Below, one piece after another: positions 33,471-41,387 of a stretch of DNA of 64,000 nucleotides; positions within the stretch are counted from its first letter, which is position 1, and each line of letters starts with the position of its first letter. Origin of the DNA: Collinsella tanakaei (GTDB lineage: Bacteria > Actinomycetota > Coriobacteriia > Coriobacteriales > Coriobacteriaceae); assembly GCF_021531055.1 (NCBI RefSeq), contig NZ_JADYTL010000008.1, forward strand, positions 1 to 64,000. Reading direction: 5' to 3'. Under the pieces are notes generated by a model, which ran no database searches, was not told the origin of the DNA, and was given only the letters and a program-made list of their open reading frames with translations. Made by a program: the position numbers and the translations under genes.

Positions 33471-36104
33471 GTGACGCAGACACACACCGCACCCATCACC
33501 GCATCCGCCAGCTCGTTTGCCGGCGGCACCGGCGAGCTCCAGACGGGCTCGCTCGGAGCCCTCGTCCCCTGCTGGTGGGAGCCCGAGGACGGCAGCGAGC
33601 CTGAGCCGTGGCTCACGCCCGACCAGGCCTTCGAGCGCTTCTTCGTATGGGCGGCCGATCAGGGCATCGAGCTGTGGGCGCATCAGGAGGAGGCCCTCAT
33701 GGACCTCGCCGCCGGCGACCACGTGATCTTGGGCACGCCGACCGGCTCGGGCAAGTCGCTCGTCGCGCTCGGCATGCTGTACATGGCCATCGCGCAGGGC
33801 AAACGCGCCTACTACACCGCGCCGATCAAGGCGCTCGTCTCCGAGAAGTTCTTCGACCTGGTCGAGGTGCTCGGCCGCGACAACGTGGGCATGATCACCG
33901 GCGACACGCACATCAACACCGCCGCGCCCGTCATCTGCTGCACGGCCGAGATCCTCGCCAACCAGGCCCTGCGCGAAGGCGAGGACTCCGACGTGGGCAG
34001 CGTCGCGATGGACGAGTTCCACTACTTCGCCGACCCCGACCGCGGTTGGGCGTGGCAGGTCCCCCTGCTCACCCTGCCGCACGCGCAGTTCATGCTCATG
34101 AGCGCCACGCTCGGAGACGTCACCCAGATCGCGGAGGCCCTGCGCGAGCGCACGGGCGCCGAGGTCGACGTCGTCGCCGACGCGCCGCGCCCGGTGCCGC
34201 TGTCCTACGAATACGTCAAGACCTCCCTCGAGGGCACCGTGGAGCTCGCATTGCGCCGCGGCGAGGCCCCGCTCTACATCGTCCACTTCTCGCAGGATGC
34301 GGCGCTTTCCACGGCAAGCTCGCTGGCGAACTTCGGCGTGGCGAGCAAGGAGCAGCGCGAGGCCATCAAGGAGGCGGCGAAGGGCACCCGCTTCACCACC
34401 GCCTTCGGCAAGATCTTGAAGCGCCTGCTCTCGTGCGGTGTGGGCGTGCACCACGCCGGCATGCTGCCGCGCTACCGCCTGCTCGTCGAGAAGCTCGCCC
34501 AGCAGGGCCTGCTGCCCGTCATCTGCGGCACCGACACGCTCGGCGTCGGCATCAACGTGCCCATCCACACCGTCGTGCTCACCGCGCTCACCAAGTTCGA
34601 CGGCCATCGCATGCGCCGCCTGCGCGCCCGCGAGTTCCACCAGATCGCGGGACGTGCCGGCCGCGCGGGCTTCGACACCGAGGGCTGCGTCATCGCCGAG
34701 GCACCGGAGCACGAGATCGAGAACGCCAAGCTCGTCGCCAAGGCCGGCGACGACCCCAAGAAGCTGCGCAAGCTCAAGAAGAAAAAGCCGCCCGAGGGCT
34801 TCGTCACCTGGAACGAGGGCACCTTCACCAAGCTCATCGAGACGGCGCCCGAGACCCTCAAGCCGCGGTTGCGCATCACACACTCCATGGTGCTCGCCCA
34901 GGTGGAACAAGGCGGGGATGCACGTGCCCACGTGGGCGAACTGATCGAGCGCTCCCTGCAGACGCCCGAGGAAAAGCTCGCGCTCGCCACCCGAGCCGAC
35001 GAGATCTTCGCCACCCTCATCGACAGCGGGGTCGTCGTGCGCGATGAGCTCGAGGACGGCACGCCCGACTACGCGCTCACCGTCGACCTGCCCGACGACT
35101 TCGCCTTGGACCAGCCGCTCTCGCCGTTCCTGCTCGCCGCGCTCGAGCTGCTCGATCCGGACAGCGAGACCTACACCTACGACCTGATCTCCATGGTGGA
35201 GGCCACGCTCGAGGACCCCAAGCAGGTGCTCCGAGCCCAGGAGCGCGCCGCGCGCGACCGCGCCATGGCCGAGATGAAGGCCGATGGCATCGATTACGAG
35301 GAGCGCCTGGAGAAGATCGCCGACGTCACCTACCCCAAGCCGCTCGAGGATCTGCTCGATACCGCCTTTGCCGAGTACTGCACGAAGGTCCCCTGGGCCG
35401 CCGACTACGCGCTGTCGCCCAAGTCGGTCCTGCGCGACATGCTCGAGAGCGCCGCGGACTTCAAGGGCTATATCCAAAAGCTGGGCATCGCCCGCTCGGA
35501 GGGCATCCTGCTGCGCTACCTTGCCGAGGCGTTCCGCTCGCTCGATCGCACCGTGCCGCTCGAGAAGCGCAACGAGCAGCTCTCGGACATCATCTCATGG
35601 CTCGGCTTCATGGTCCGCTCCGTGGACTCGAGCCTCGTGGACGAATGGGAGGCCGCCGGCGACCCCGCCGCGCTGGACGTCGCGCCGCCCACCGCGGCCG
35701 ACGCCGTGGTGGCCGATCGCCGCGGCTGCACCCTGCTCGTGCGCAACGCCCTGTTCCGTCGCGTGCGTCTGGCTGCCGAGGGCAAGACCGACGAGCTCGG
35801 CGCGCTCGACGGCGACTGGGGCATGACCGAGATGCGCTGGGCGCGGGCACTCGAGGCCTACCATGCCGAGCATGAGGAGATCCTGCTCGACGCCGACGCG
35901 CGCTCGGCGGCCTTCCTCTCGATCGACGAAGCCGATGAGCAGGCGGAGCATGTCTGGCACGTCCACCAGATCTTCTCGGACGAACAGGGCGACCACGACT
36001 TCGGCATCATGGCCGACGTCGACCTCGATGCCACCGCCGAGGAGGGCGAGGCGGTGTTTTGCAACTACCGCGTGGGATTTATCGAGGACCTGCTGGACTC
36101 GTAG
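33471..36104 (+). CDS. Ski2-like DEAD/DEAH-box RNA helicase (DUF3516 type)
   Basis: An 877-residue helicase. Walker A GTPTGSGKS, YYTAPIKALVSEKF (Ia), DEFHYFAD (II), LMSATLGD (III) and the C-terminal GTDTLGVGINVP and HQIAGRAGRAGFD motifs are intact. The order and spacing match actinobacterial Ski2/Mtr4-like helicases with a C-terminal DUF3516 region. A basic KKLRKLKKKKPP patch follows the helicase core. A role in RNA turnover or remodelling is likely from family knowledge. The GTG at 33471 is preceded by GAGGAG at ten bases and lies after the mapped promoter. The neighbours are RNA-modification genes. Confidence 0.88.
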   Translation: MTQTHTAPITASASSFAGGTGELQTGSLGALVPCWWEPEDGSEPEPWLTPDQAFERFFVWAADQGIELWAHQEEALMDLAAGDHVILGTPTGSGKSLVALGMLYMAIAQGKRAYYTAPIKALVSEKFFDLVEVLGRDNVGMITGDTHINTAAPVICCTAEILANQALREGEDSDVGSVAMDEFHYFADPDRGWAWQVPLLTLPHAQFMLMSATLGDVTQIAEALRERTGAEVDVVADAPRPVPLSYEYVKTSLEGTVELALRRGEAPLYIVHFSQDAALSTASSLANFGVASKEQREAIKEAAKGTRFTTAFGKILKRLLSCGVGVHHAGMLPRYRLLVEKLAQQGLLPVICGTDTLGVGINVPIHTVVLTALTKFDGHRMRRLRAREFHQIAGRAGRAGFDTEGCVIAEAPEHEIENAKLVAKAGDDPKKLRKLKKKKPPEGFVTWNEGTFTKLIETAPETLKPRLRITHSMVLAQVEQGGDARAHVGELIERSLQTPEEKLALATRADEIFATLIDSGVVVRDELEDGTPDYALTVDLPDDFALDQPLSPFLLAALELLDPDSETYTYDLISMVEATLEDPKQVLRAQERAARDRAMAEMKADGIDYEERLEKIADVTYPKPLEDLLDTAFAEYCTKVPWAADYALSPKSVLRDMLESAADFKGYIQKLGIARSEGILLRYLAEAFRSLDRTVPLEKRNEQLSDIISWLGFMVRSVDSSLVDEWEAAGDPAALDVAPPTAADAVVADRRGCTLLVRNALFRRVRLAAEGKTDELGALDGDWGMTEMRWARALEAYHAEHEEILLDADARSAAFLSIDEADEQAEHVWHVHQIFSDEQGDHDFGIMADVDLDATAEEGEAVFCNYRVGFIEDLLDS

Positions 36105-36143
36105 GTACTCGTCGCCCCGCGCGGGTGGGGATCTGCCGAACGC

Positions 36144-36180
36144 GTCCGCCCTGCTGGTAGCACGTGCCAGCAGGGCGGAC
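36144..36180. terminator. Bidirectional terminator
   Basis: GTCCGCCCTGCTGG (36144-36157) pairs perfectly with CCAGCAGGGCGGAC (36167-36180). It stands between the convergent helicase and thpR genes. No strong T run is present on either side, but the 14-bp GC stem makes a terminator likely. Confidence 0.75.
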
Positions 36181-36202
36181 GTTCATGTAGCAGGTGTGAG
36201 GA

Positions 36203-36733
36203 CTATCGCCCGAGCTCGACGGTGTAGAGCGGCTTATACGTCGCGCCCGACTGGTCGAGCGTGCTTTTGAACAGCGTAGCGCGCGTAAGCTCGCATGGCT
36301 CGGGAAACACCAGCCCGTCGAGTCCGGAGCGCGGGATGCGCGCACGACGCGCGAGCGTGACATGGGGCATAAACGGCTTGTCGTCGAACGAAAGTCCCTG
36401 GTCGCGCAGGCGATCGCGCACGCAGGCGGCCGCCTCCATGAGCGCGGGGGCCTGCGCGATACCGAGCCACAGCGTCGCATCGCTCGCGCGACCGAACTTG
36501 CCCAGCCCGGTCGCCGCACACGGTATCGGGCAAAGGCCCGAGCACGCCTCATCGAGCGCGTCGATGGCGCGGCGTGCGTCATCCTCGCCGATATCGCCTA
36601 AAAACGCGATGGTGATGTGGTAGTTTTCCGCCGGCATAAAGCGCCCGGGCACCGCGGCGGACAGCTGTCGAGCCAACCGAACGGTATCATCGATGAACCG
36701 ATCCGGCAGCTCGAACGCGACGAACGCCCTCAC
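36203..36733 (-). CDS. thpR: RNA 2',3'-cyclic phosphodiesterase
   Basis: A 2H-phosphoesterase of 176 residues with both HxT motifs: YHITIAFLGDI (near 38-48) and FMPHVTLARR (near 121-130). ThpR/LigT enzymes open 2',3'-cyclic phosphates on RNA ends and can show 2'-5' ligase activity. The GTG start at 36733 is preceded by AAGGAG. The same window has two RtcB ligases, which use the same kind of RNA end, but 14 kb away. Confidence 0.9.
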   Translation of the reverse strand: MRAFVAFELPDRFIDDTVRLARQLSAAVPGRFMPAENYHITIAFLGDIGEDDARRAIDALDEACSGLCPIPCAATGLGKFGRASDATLWLGIAQAPALMEAAACVRDRLRDQGLSFDDKPFMPHVTLARRARIPRSGLDGLVFPEPCELTRATLFKSTLDQSGATYKPLYTVELGR

Positions 36734-36775
36734 CGTATCTCCTTGTCCTTTGCGCCCTGTCGTGCGGCACAAAAT

Positions 36776-36806
36776 GGGTTGAAACGAACACGTCCCGATT
36801 CAACCC
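36776..36806. repeat. 31-bp hairpin, TTCAACCC-arm family
   Basis: Arms GGGTTGAA and TTCAACCC enclose ACGAACACGTCCCGA. This is the complete form of a family whose other copies lie at 44229-44295 and 44601-44679. It abuts the stop of the excisionase-like gene. Confidence 0.8.
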
Positions 36807-36807
36807 G

Positions 36808-37137
36808 TTACTCCGCCGCGGCCTCCGCCTTCATCGACTTCGCCTGTCGAAACGCCAGAACATCGGCGAGTTTCACGCTGCGATGATGATTGAGGCCCAA
36901 ACGGATGCCGGGAAGCTCCCCGCGATCGAGCATGCGCGTCACCGTGCGACGCGAGACGCCGAGGATCTCGGCGGCCTGACCGGTGGTGATCACCGTCTCG
37001 CCCGAGGCGTCAGCCGCCGGGGCGACATCATATCCAAGGCCTGCGGCCAGGGTCACGATGAAATCGTATTCTTTGCGACTGAGCTCATGACGTCCACCCT
37101 CGGGATCGATTAGGGCGGGTCCCAGATTCTCGGGCAT
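36808..37137 (-). CDS. Excisionase/MerR-type HTH DNA-binding protein
   Basis: A 109-residue protein. Residues 50-97 form an excisionase-type winged HTH: TTGQAAEILGVSRRTVTRML, then GELPGIRLGLNHHRSVKLADVLAF. Proteins like this often serve as antitoxins of PIN toxins or as prophage directionality factors. Neither a PIN toxin nor an integrase is adjacent, so the partner is unknown. GAGGAGGAG precedes the ATG at 37137. Confidence 0.75.
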   Translation of the reverse strand: MPENLGPALIDPEGGRHELSRKEYDFIVTLAAGLGYDVAPAADASGETVITTGQAAEILGVSRRTVTRMLDRGELPGIRLGLNHHRSVKLADVLAFRQAKSMKAEAAAE

Positions 37138-37245
37138 AGCTCCTCCTCGCTCACAAAGCCGACGTCTCGATTGTATGACGCACGACCCTACCGAACAGGT
37201 AGACTTCTGCCAACGGGGCAAAGCGGCCACGTGAGCGCGACGAAT

Positions 37246-37276
37246 GTCCCAAAAGGGGCCAGGAGAAAATTGGGAC
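37246..37276. repeat. 31-bp hairpin, GTCCCAA-arm family
   Basis: Arms GTCCCAA and TTGGGAC enclose AAGGGGCCAGGAGAAAA. The core read on the other strand (CTCCTGGCCCC) matches the cores of the other hairpin families. Its right arm overlaps the AKR terminator. A 15-base fragment recurs at about 11520. Confidence 0.7.
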
Positions 37277-37300
37277 ACGGCAGCCAGGCCGCCGTGTCCC
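37265..37300 (-). terminator. Terminator of the aldo/keto reductase gene
   Basis: GGGACACGGC (37272-37281) pairs with GCCGTGTCCC (37291-37300). On the minus strand AATTTTCTC follows. It lies about 20 bases past the stop. Confidence 0.82.
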
Positions 37301-37319
37301 CAATCCCATGCGGGAGGCC

Positions 37320-38249
37320 TTACTCCATGTCGAGGGGCATCTTGTAAGACGGAGCCGGGAAGGCGCGGCTGATGAGCGCGAGATCCTCGTCGGTCAGCTC
37401 AATCCGGTCGGCGGCGGCGTTCTCGAGCGTGTGCTCGGGACGCGAACTGCGCGGAATGGCGATCGTGTCACCACCGCGGATGTCCCACGCGAGCACGACC
37501 TGCGGAATCGTCGCGTTGTGACGGCGCGCCACCTCGGCGAGCTCCGGCGAGTCGAACAGGCGACCGCGCAGCGTGCCGGCCTGCGCGAGCGGGCAATACG
37601 CCATGAGTGCGACGTCGTGGTCGCGCATCCACGGCAGCAGATCGTACTCGATGCCGCGGGACGCGGGATGGTAGAGCACCTGGTTGACCTGGCAGTTGCT
37701 ACCGCCCGGCACGCGCCAGAGCTCCTCCATCTCGTCGGTGTCCAGGTTCGAGACGCCCCAGGCGCGGATCTTGCCCTCCGCGACGAGCTCCTCCATGCAG
37801 GCGACCGTCTCGGCGAGCGGCACGGGGCCCATCCAGTGCAGCAGGTACAGGTCGAGGTAGTCGACCCCCAGGTTATCGAGGGTGTTGTCGCAGCTCTCGA
37901 AGATGTCGGGGCGCCCGGCGTTGCTCGGAAGCACCTTGGAGACGATGAACAGCTCCTCGCGGTCGAGCGTCTTGGCAAGCGAGCCGTCCTCGTCGCGCAG
38001 CGGGCCGCCCGCAACCGAGGTGCCGTCGAGCGCGTCGCAGATCAGGCGCTCGCTCCGGCCGTTGCCGTACATCTCGGCCGTATCGATGAGCGTCATGCCC
38101 GCGCGCACGCCGGCGCGCAGCGCGAGCGCCTCGCGATCGTGCGTGGCACGGCTGTCGCCCAGATACCACGTCCCCTGCCCCAGCGCCGGCACTCGATCGC
38201 CGTTCGCCAAGGTGACGGTATGACGCTGCGTGGTAACGAAATCGGACAT
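37320..38249 (-). CDS. Aldo/keto reductase
   Basis: A 309-residue NADPH-dependent (beta/alpha)8 reductase. The catalytic tetrad is visible as Asp in LIDTAEMYGNG (with Tyr four residues later), Lys in FIVSKVLP and His in LYLLHWMGP. The family's GVSN and QVLYH blocks and the cofactor-binding IPRSSRPEH complete the set. The substrate is not predictable. AGGAG lies ahead of the ATG at 38249. The gene is monocistronic. Confidence 0.9.
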   Translation of the reverse strand: MSDFVTTQRHTVTLANGDRVPALGQGTWYLGDSRATHDREALALRAGVRAGMTLIDTAEMYGNGRSERLICDALDGTSVAGGPLRDEDGSLAKTLDREELFIVSKVLPSNAGRPDIFESCDNTLDNLGVDYLDLYLLHWMGPVPLAETVACMEELVAEGKIRAWGVSNLDTDEMEELWRVPGGSNCQVNQVLYHPASRGIEYDLLPWMRDHDVALMAYCPLAQAGTLRGRLFDSPELAEVARRHNATIPQVVLAWDIRGGDTIAIPRSSRPEHTLENAAADRIELTDEDLALISRAFPAPSYKMPLDME

Positions 38250-38366
38250 GGTGGCACTCCTCATCTACCCGGTCGTCCCGTGTGGTTTCCATGCCACAAC
38301 GTAGCACGGAACGCAACCGCGCACCATGGTTCGCGGAACAGGAGTGCCCGCACCCGCACGCGGGGC

Positions 38367-39239
38367 TTACGCGAGATAGTCCATGAGCGCCGCAAGCTCC
38401 CGCTCGGCATCCGTGCGGCCGATCCGATACGCATGCTCGAGTATCTCGGGGTCGCGCACCACCATGGGCATCTGGACCGACTCGCTCGGACGGATCACGA
38501 AGACCTTGCCCGCGCGCTCGAGCCCGGCGAGCTCCTCCTCGCACTTGTTATAGCGAACATGCCGATCGGCAAGGAGCTCCACGAGCTTGGGATAACGGCG
38601 AAGCCACACGCGCAGCAGCGGCATCAGGCTGTTGGGCTGCTTGACGAAGCCCGCCGGTTGGGTGAGCACCACGACCGTGCGGTCGTAGCCCTGCTCGAGC
38701 ATCCAACGGAACGGCACGGAATCGGCCACGCCGCCGTCGAGCAGGCGCCTGCCCTCGAGCTCGACGGGATGCGACACCATGGGGATGGAGGCTGAGGCGC
38801 GGATCCACTCGATATCGCCCACATCGCCCGGACCGAGGTCGTGGTAGACCGCCTCGCCGGTGTCGATGTCGGTGGCGACCACCGTGAAGCGCATGGGGTT
38901 GGCGGCAAACGTCTCGCTGTCGAACACGTCGAGTTTCCAGGGCAGCTCCCCGTAGGCGAAGTCGCGGCTGAACAGGTCGCCTTTGAAGATCCAGTTGCGC
39001 AAGCTGCAGTAACGCGGATCGGCGCAGTACTTCTTGTTGTAGCGCAGCGTGCGCCCGATCTGCAGGGACTTGAAGTTGCAGCCGAACGTGGCGCCCGCCG
39101 ACACGCCCACGGTCGCATCGGCCGTGATGCCGTGCTCCATCCACACGTCGAGCACGCCCGCCGTGTAGATGCCGCGAAACCCGCCGCCCTCGAGCACCAC
39201 GCCGACGGTCGGCGTCTCGCCTGCCTTCCGATACCCCAT
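38367..39239 (-). CDS. Patatin-like phospholipase
   Basis: A 290-residue cytoplasmic patatin-family hydrolase. The oxyanion loop LEGGGFRGIYTAGVL is at about 16-30, the nucleophile elbow GVSAGATFG (Ser in G-x-S-x-G) follows, and the catalytic Asp lies in LLDGGVADSVPF. This is the complete Ser-Asp dyad. The C-terminal 80 residues match the extension (DUF6363 type) of the RssA/YjjU group. The start at 39239 is preceded by GGACGG. Confidence 0.87.
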   Translation of the reverse strand: MGYRKAGETPTVGVVLEGGGFRGIYTAGVLDVWMEHGITADATVGVSAGATFGCNFKSLQIGRTLRYNKKYCADPRYCSLRNWIFKGDLFSRDFAYGELPWKLDVFDSETFAANPMRFTVVATDIDTGEAVYHDLGPGDVGDIEWIRASASIPMVSHPVELEGRRLLDGGVADSVPFRWMLEQGYDRTVVVLTQPAGFVKQPNSLMPLLRVWLRRYPKLVELLADRHVRYNKCEEELAGLERAGKVFVIRPSESVQMPMVVRDPEILEHAYRIGRTDAERELAALMDYLA

Positions 39240-39355
39240 CTGTCCGTCCTTTCCGATATCACGAAGGACAGTATAGCCCCGTGGCGGGCCGGGAGCGCAA
39301 AGGGGTGGCCACCGCATCGGCGACCACCCCATGGAAAGCATCTTCGACAAGTCTG

Positions 39356-39417
39356 CGACAGGTTTGCACCCGGCCCCATCTTGTCGCGACAAGTTTGTAC
39401 CTGGCACCATCTTGTCG
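39356..39417. repeat. Tandem 31-bp hairpins, CGACAAG-arm family (two copies)
   Basis: Copies at 39356-39386 and 39387-39417 each have arms CGACAAG (or CGACAGG) and CTTGTCG around a core of the type GTACCTGGCACCA or GCACCCGGCCCCA. They are head-to-tail without a spacer. Confidence 0.85.
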
Positions 39418-39512
39418 CATTTGGCTATATATTCGCGCGAAGGCGGGCGCGTATGATGGGCTGTATCGTCGGGGCCGCCCGGCGACACCCGCTCGCTTTG
39501 CCGGAGGTCCCC

Positions 39513-39773
39513 ATGCCCTTGGAATACGCATCGATCGCGCTCGGCGTCGTCGCCATCCTGCTCGGATTCAGCCCGATCATCCCCACGCAGGTGCTGGGCG
39601 TCGTGCTCGGCATCGCGGGCATCGTCGCCTCGCGGCGCGCCCGCAAGGCGGACTACCGCAAGGACCTGCCCGCAACCGTCGGGTTCGTCTGTTCGATCGC
39701 CGGCATCGTGGTCAGCGCCGTCACGCCGCTGTTCGCCCTTATCATCGCCGCGGCGCAGGGTGCCATCGGCTAA
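39513..39773 (+). CDS. Small two-to-three-helix membrane protein (DUF4190-like)
   Basis: An 86-residue protein with hydrophobic segments at about 5-40 (two close helices, IALGVVAILLGFSPIIP and VLGVVLGIAGIVAS) and 56-84 (VGFVCSIAGIVVSAVTPLFA), separated by the basic loop RRARKADYRKD. This is the pattern of DUF4190-type small membrane proteins. GGAGG lies five bases before the ATG. The gene is bracketed on both sides by the CGACAAG-arm hairpin repeats. The role is unknown. Confidence 0.7.
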   Translation: MPLEYASIALGVVAILLGFSPIIPTQVLGVVLGIAGIVASRRARKADYRKDLPATVGFVCSIAGIVVSAVTPLFALIIAAAQGAIG

Positions 39774-39779
39774 CCCGGG

Positions 39780-39893
39780 CGACAAGTTTGTACCTGGCAC
39801 CATCTTGTCGGGGCGAGTTTGCGACAAGTTTGAACCCGGCCCCATCTTGTCCCATCTTGTCGCGACAAGTTTGCACCTGGCACCATCTTGTCG
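39780..39893. repeat. 31-bp hairpin array, CGACAAG-arm family (three copies)
   Basis: Copies at 39780-39810, 39822-39862 and 39863-39893. The middle one carries an internal duplication of the right end (CCATCTTGTC), lengthening it to 41 bases. All keep the CGACAAG and CTTGTCG arms, while the core varies between TACCTGGCACC and AACCCGGCCCC. Confidence 0.85.
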
Positions 39894-39894
39894 C

Positions 39895-40680
39895 TTAGCG
39901 CGGCAAGACGATGCAGTCGTAGCGGACCGCCTTGCCGGCGACCGTGTGGCTCGGCTTGACGCCGGCGAGCTGTGGGCCCTTCACCGGCCGCTTGATGACG
40001 ACCTTGCGCGGGCGGGCGGCACGGGCGGCCTCGAGCAAAAGCTCCGGGTCCGCGCACGGTCGCTCCAGGTGATGCAGAAGCTGGAACTTCTTCTTGACGG
40101 CGGCGCTTTTGGTCCGCTCGGGAAACATCGGATCGAGATAGACGACGTCGGGGTTCTCCCCCGCTTGCGCCATGCGACGTAGGCCCTCGATGCTGTCGCC
40201 CTCCACCAGCCACATGCGGCAGACGATGCCGGCAAGATCCGAGTCGTCCTCGGCACGGCGCAGCGCATCGGCGAGCAGCGCCGCGATCACGCGGTCGCGC
40301 TCGAACAGCGTCACGGTAAAACCCGCCGCCGCCAGCAAAAGCGCATCGGCACCCAGACCCGCCGTGGCATCCACCGCCGTCGGCGCGTCGACACCCTTGA
40401 CCTTGGCCGCACGCACCAGCAGCTCACGGGAGAGGTTCGCGGGCTTCAGGCGCGGCAGCATGTCGCGCAGATCGGCGCACAGCGCCATGGACCCGTCGGT
40501 GAGGGTCAGCCCGTCGCCGCCCAGCTCCAAGCGCAGCGGATACGCGGATAGATCGTCGCCCTCGTCCAGCAGCGACACCCCGAGATGCTCGGCAAGCCGC
40601 ACCGCCGCCCCTCCGTCGGCATCGGCACGCACGACGACCGCGAGCTTGTCGCGAAGCGCGTCTTCCGTCCTGTCGTCCAT
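39895..40680 (-). CDS. rsmJ: 16S rRNA (guanine-1516-N2)-methyltransferase-like protein
   Basis: A 261-residue RsmJ-family methyltransferase. The SAM motif VDATAGLGADALLLAAAG, the acidic FERDRVIAALLADALRRA and the catalytic LDPMFPERTKSAAVKKKFQ are all present and characteristic. The N-terminal 90 residues are the usual divergent extension. RsmJ modifies G1516 of 16S rRNA in E. coli, and the same site is assumed here. GGGAGG precedes the start at 40680. The 274 bases between this gene and the next on the other strand hold no gene. Confidence 0.87.
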   Translation of the reverse strand: MDDRTEDALRDKLAVVVRADADGGAAVRLAEHLGVSLLDEGDDLSAYPLRLELGGDGLTLTDGSMALCADLRDMLPRLKPANLSRELLVRAAKVKGVDAPTAVDATAGLGADALLLAAAGFTVTLFERDRVIAALLADALRRAEDDSDLAGIVCRMWLVEGDSIEGLRRMAQAGENPDVVYLDPMFPERTKSAAVKKKFQLLHHLERPCADPELLLEAARAARPRKVVIKRPVKGPQLAGVKPSHTVAGKAVRYDCIVLPR

Positions 40681-40954
40681 CGATGCCTCCCGTTCGGTCC
40701 TCCACTCCGCAACCATGCGGCCTCCCAGCAAGCATACGACGTGTTTCGCCGCCAACGACGCACCGCATCCATTTTCCACCCCGTTTCCGAGTGGACACTC
40801 GTTGGAGTTCGACCGGCCGCACGCTCCTCGCCTATCGCACTGCGGCACAATGGAAGCATCGGGCCGGCGCCCGAGCGCACGCGATCGCGTCAATGCGAGC
40901 CGCCCGCGACGAAGCCACCCGGCCCGTCGCACATCATGGACACGAGGAGCAGCT

Positions 40955-41248
40955 ATGTCGAGCAGGAAGCCATCGGCCAAGACCAAGCAGATCGCCGCCT
41001 TCAAGGCGCAGTCCGGCGGGCTCGACGACCTGTTCGCGCGCGAGGAACAGCACCGCGAGGACCTCGCCGCCAAACGCGACGAGGCCCTCTATCGCAAAGC
41101 GTGTGCGTCCAAGAACCGCTACGCGACCCGCGCCGAGGCCGAGGAGACGATCCGCCTGTGCGAGGCGCACGGCACGCGCGGTCTGCACTGCTACAAATGC
41201 GACTACTGCGGCGGTTGGCACCTGACGTCCAAGCCGCAGCGGCGATAA
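40955..41248 (+). CDS. Small zinc-ribbon-like protein
   Basis: A 97-residue basic protein. The first 60 residues are helical and charged. The end reads CYKCDYCGGWHLTS, giving Cys, Cys, Cys and His as a likely zinc site. Small proteins with this tail are common in actinobacterial genomes and mobile elements. Their function is not known to me. GAGGAG precedes the ATG. Confidence 0.65.
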   Translation: MSSRKPSAKTKQIAAFKAQSGGLDDLFAREEQHREDLAAKRDEALYRKACASKNRYATRAEAEETIRLCEAHGTRGLHCYKCDYCGGWHLTSKPQRR

Positions 41249-41253
41249 CGCGA

Positions 41254-41290
41254 ACGCCGGGGCGGACCGCAAAGCGTCCCGTCCCGGCGT
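41254..41290. terminator. Terminator-like hairpin
   Basis: ACGCCGGG (41254-41261) and CCCGGCGT (41283-41290) enclose a further GGAC/GTCC pairing. It lies just past the zinc-ribbon gene and about 100 bases from the convergent MFS gene. There is no T run. Confidence 0.5.
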
Positions 41291-41387
41291 CCTACCGACA
41301 TCGGCAACCCTGCTCGCCGACGACCGGTCTTCTCGGCACCGACGCCGGCCCCCTGCCGGACGGCATCGGTTCACCTGCTATCGGGTA

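Noticed and set aside
32934-35477. An 847-codon open frame opposite trmB and the Ski2-like helicase
   Set aside because: It mirrors the codon structure of two clear genes, and its product has no recognisable domain.
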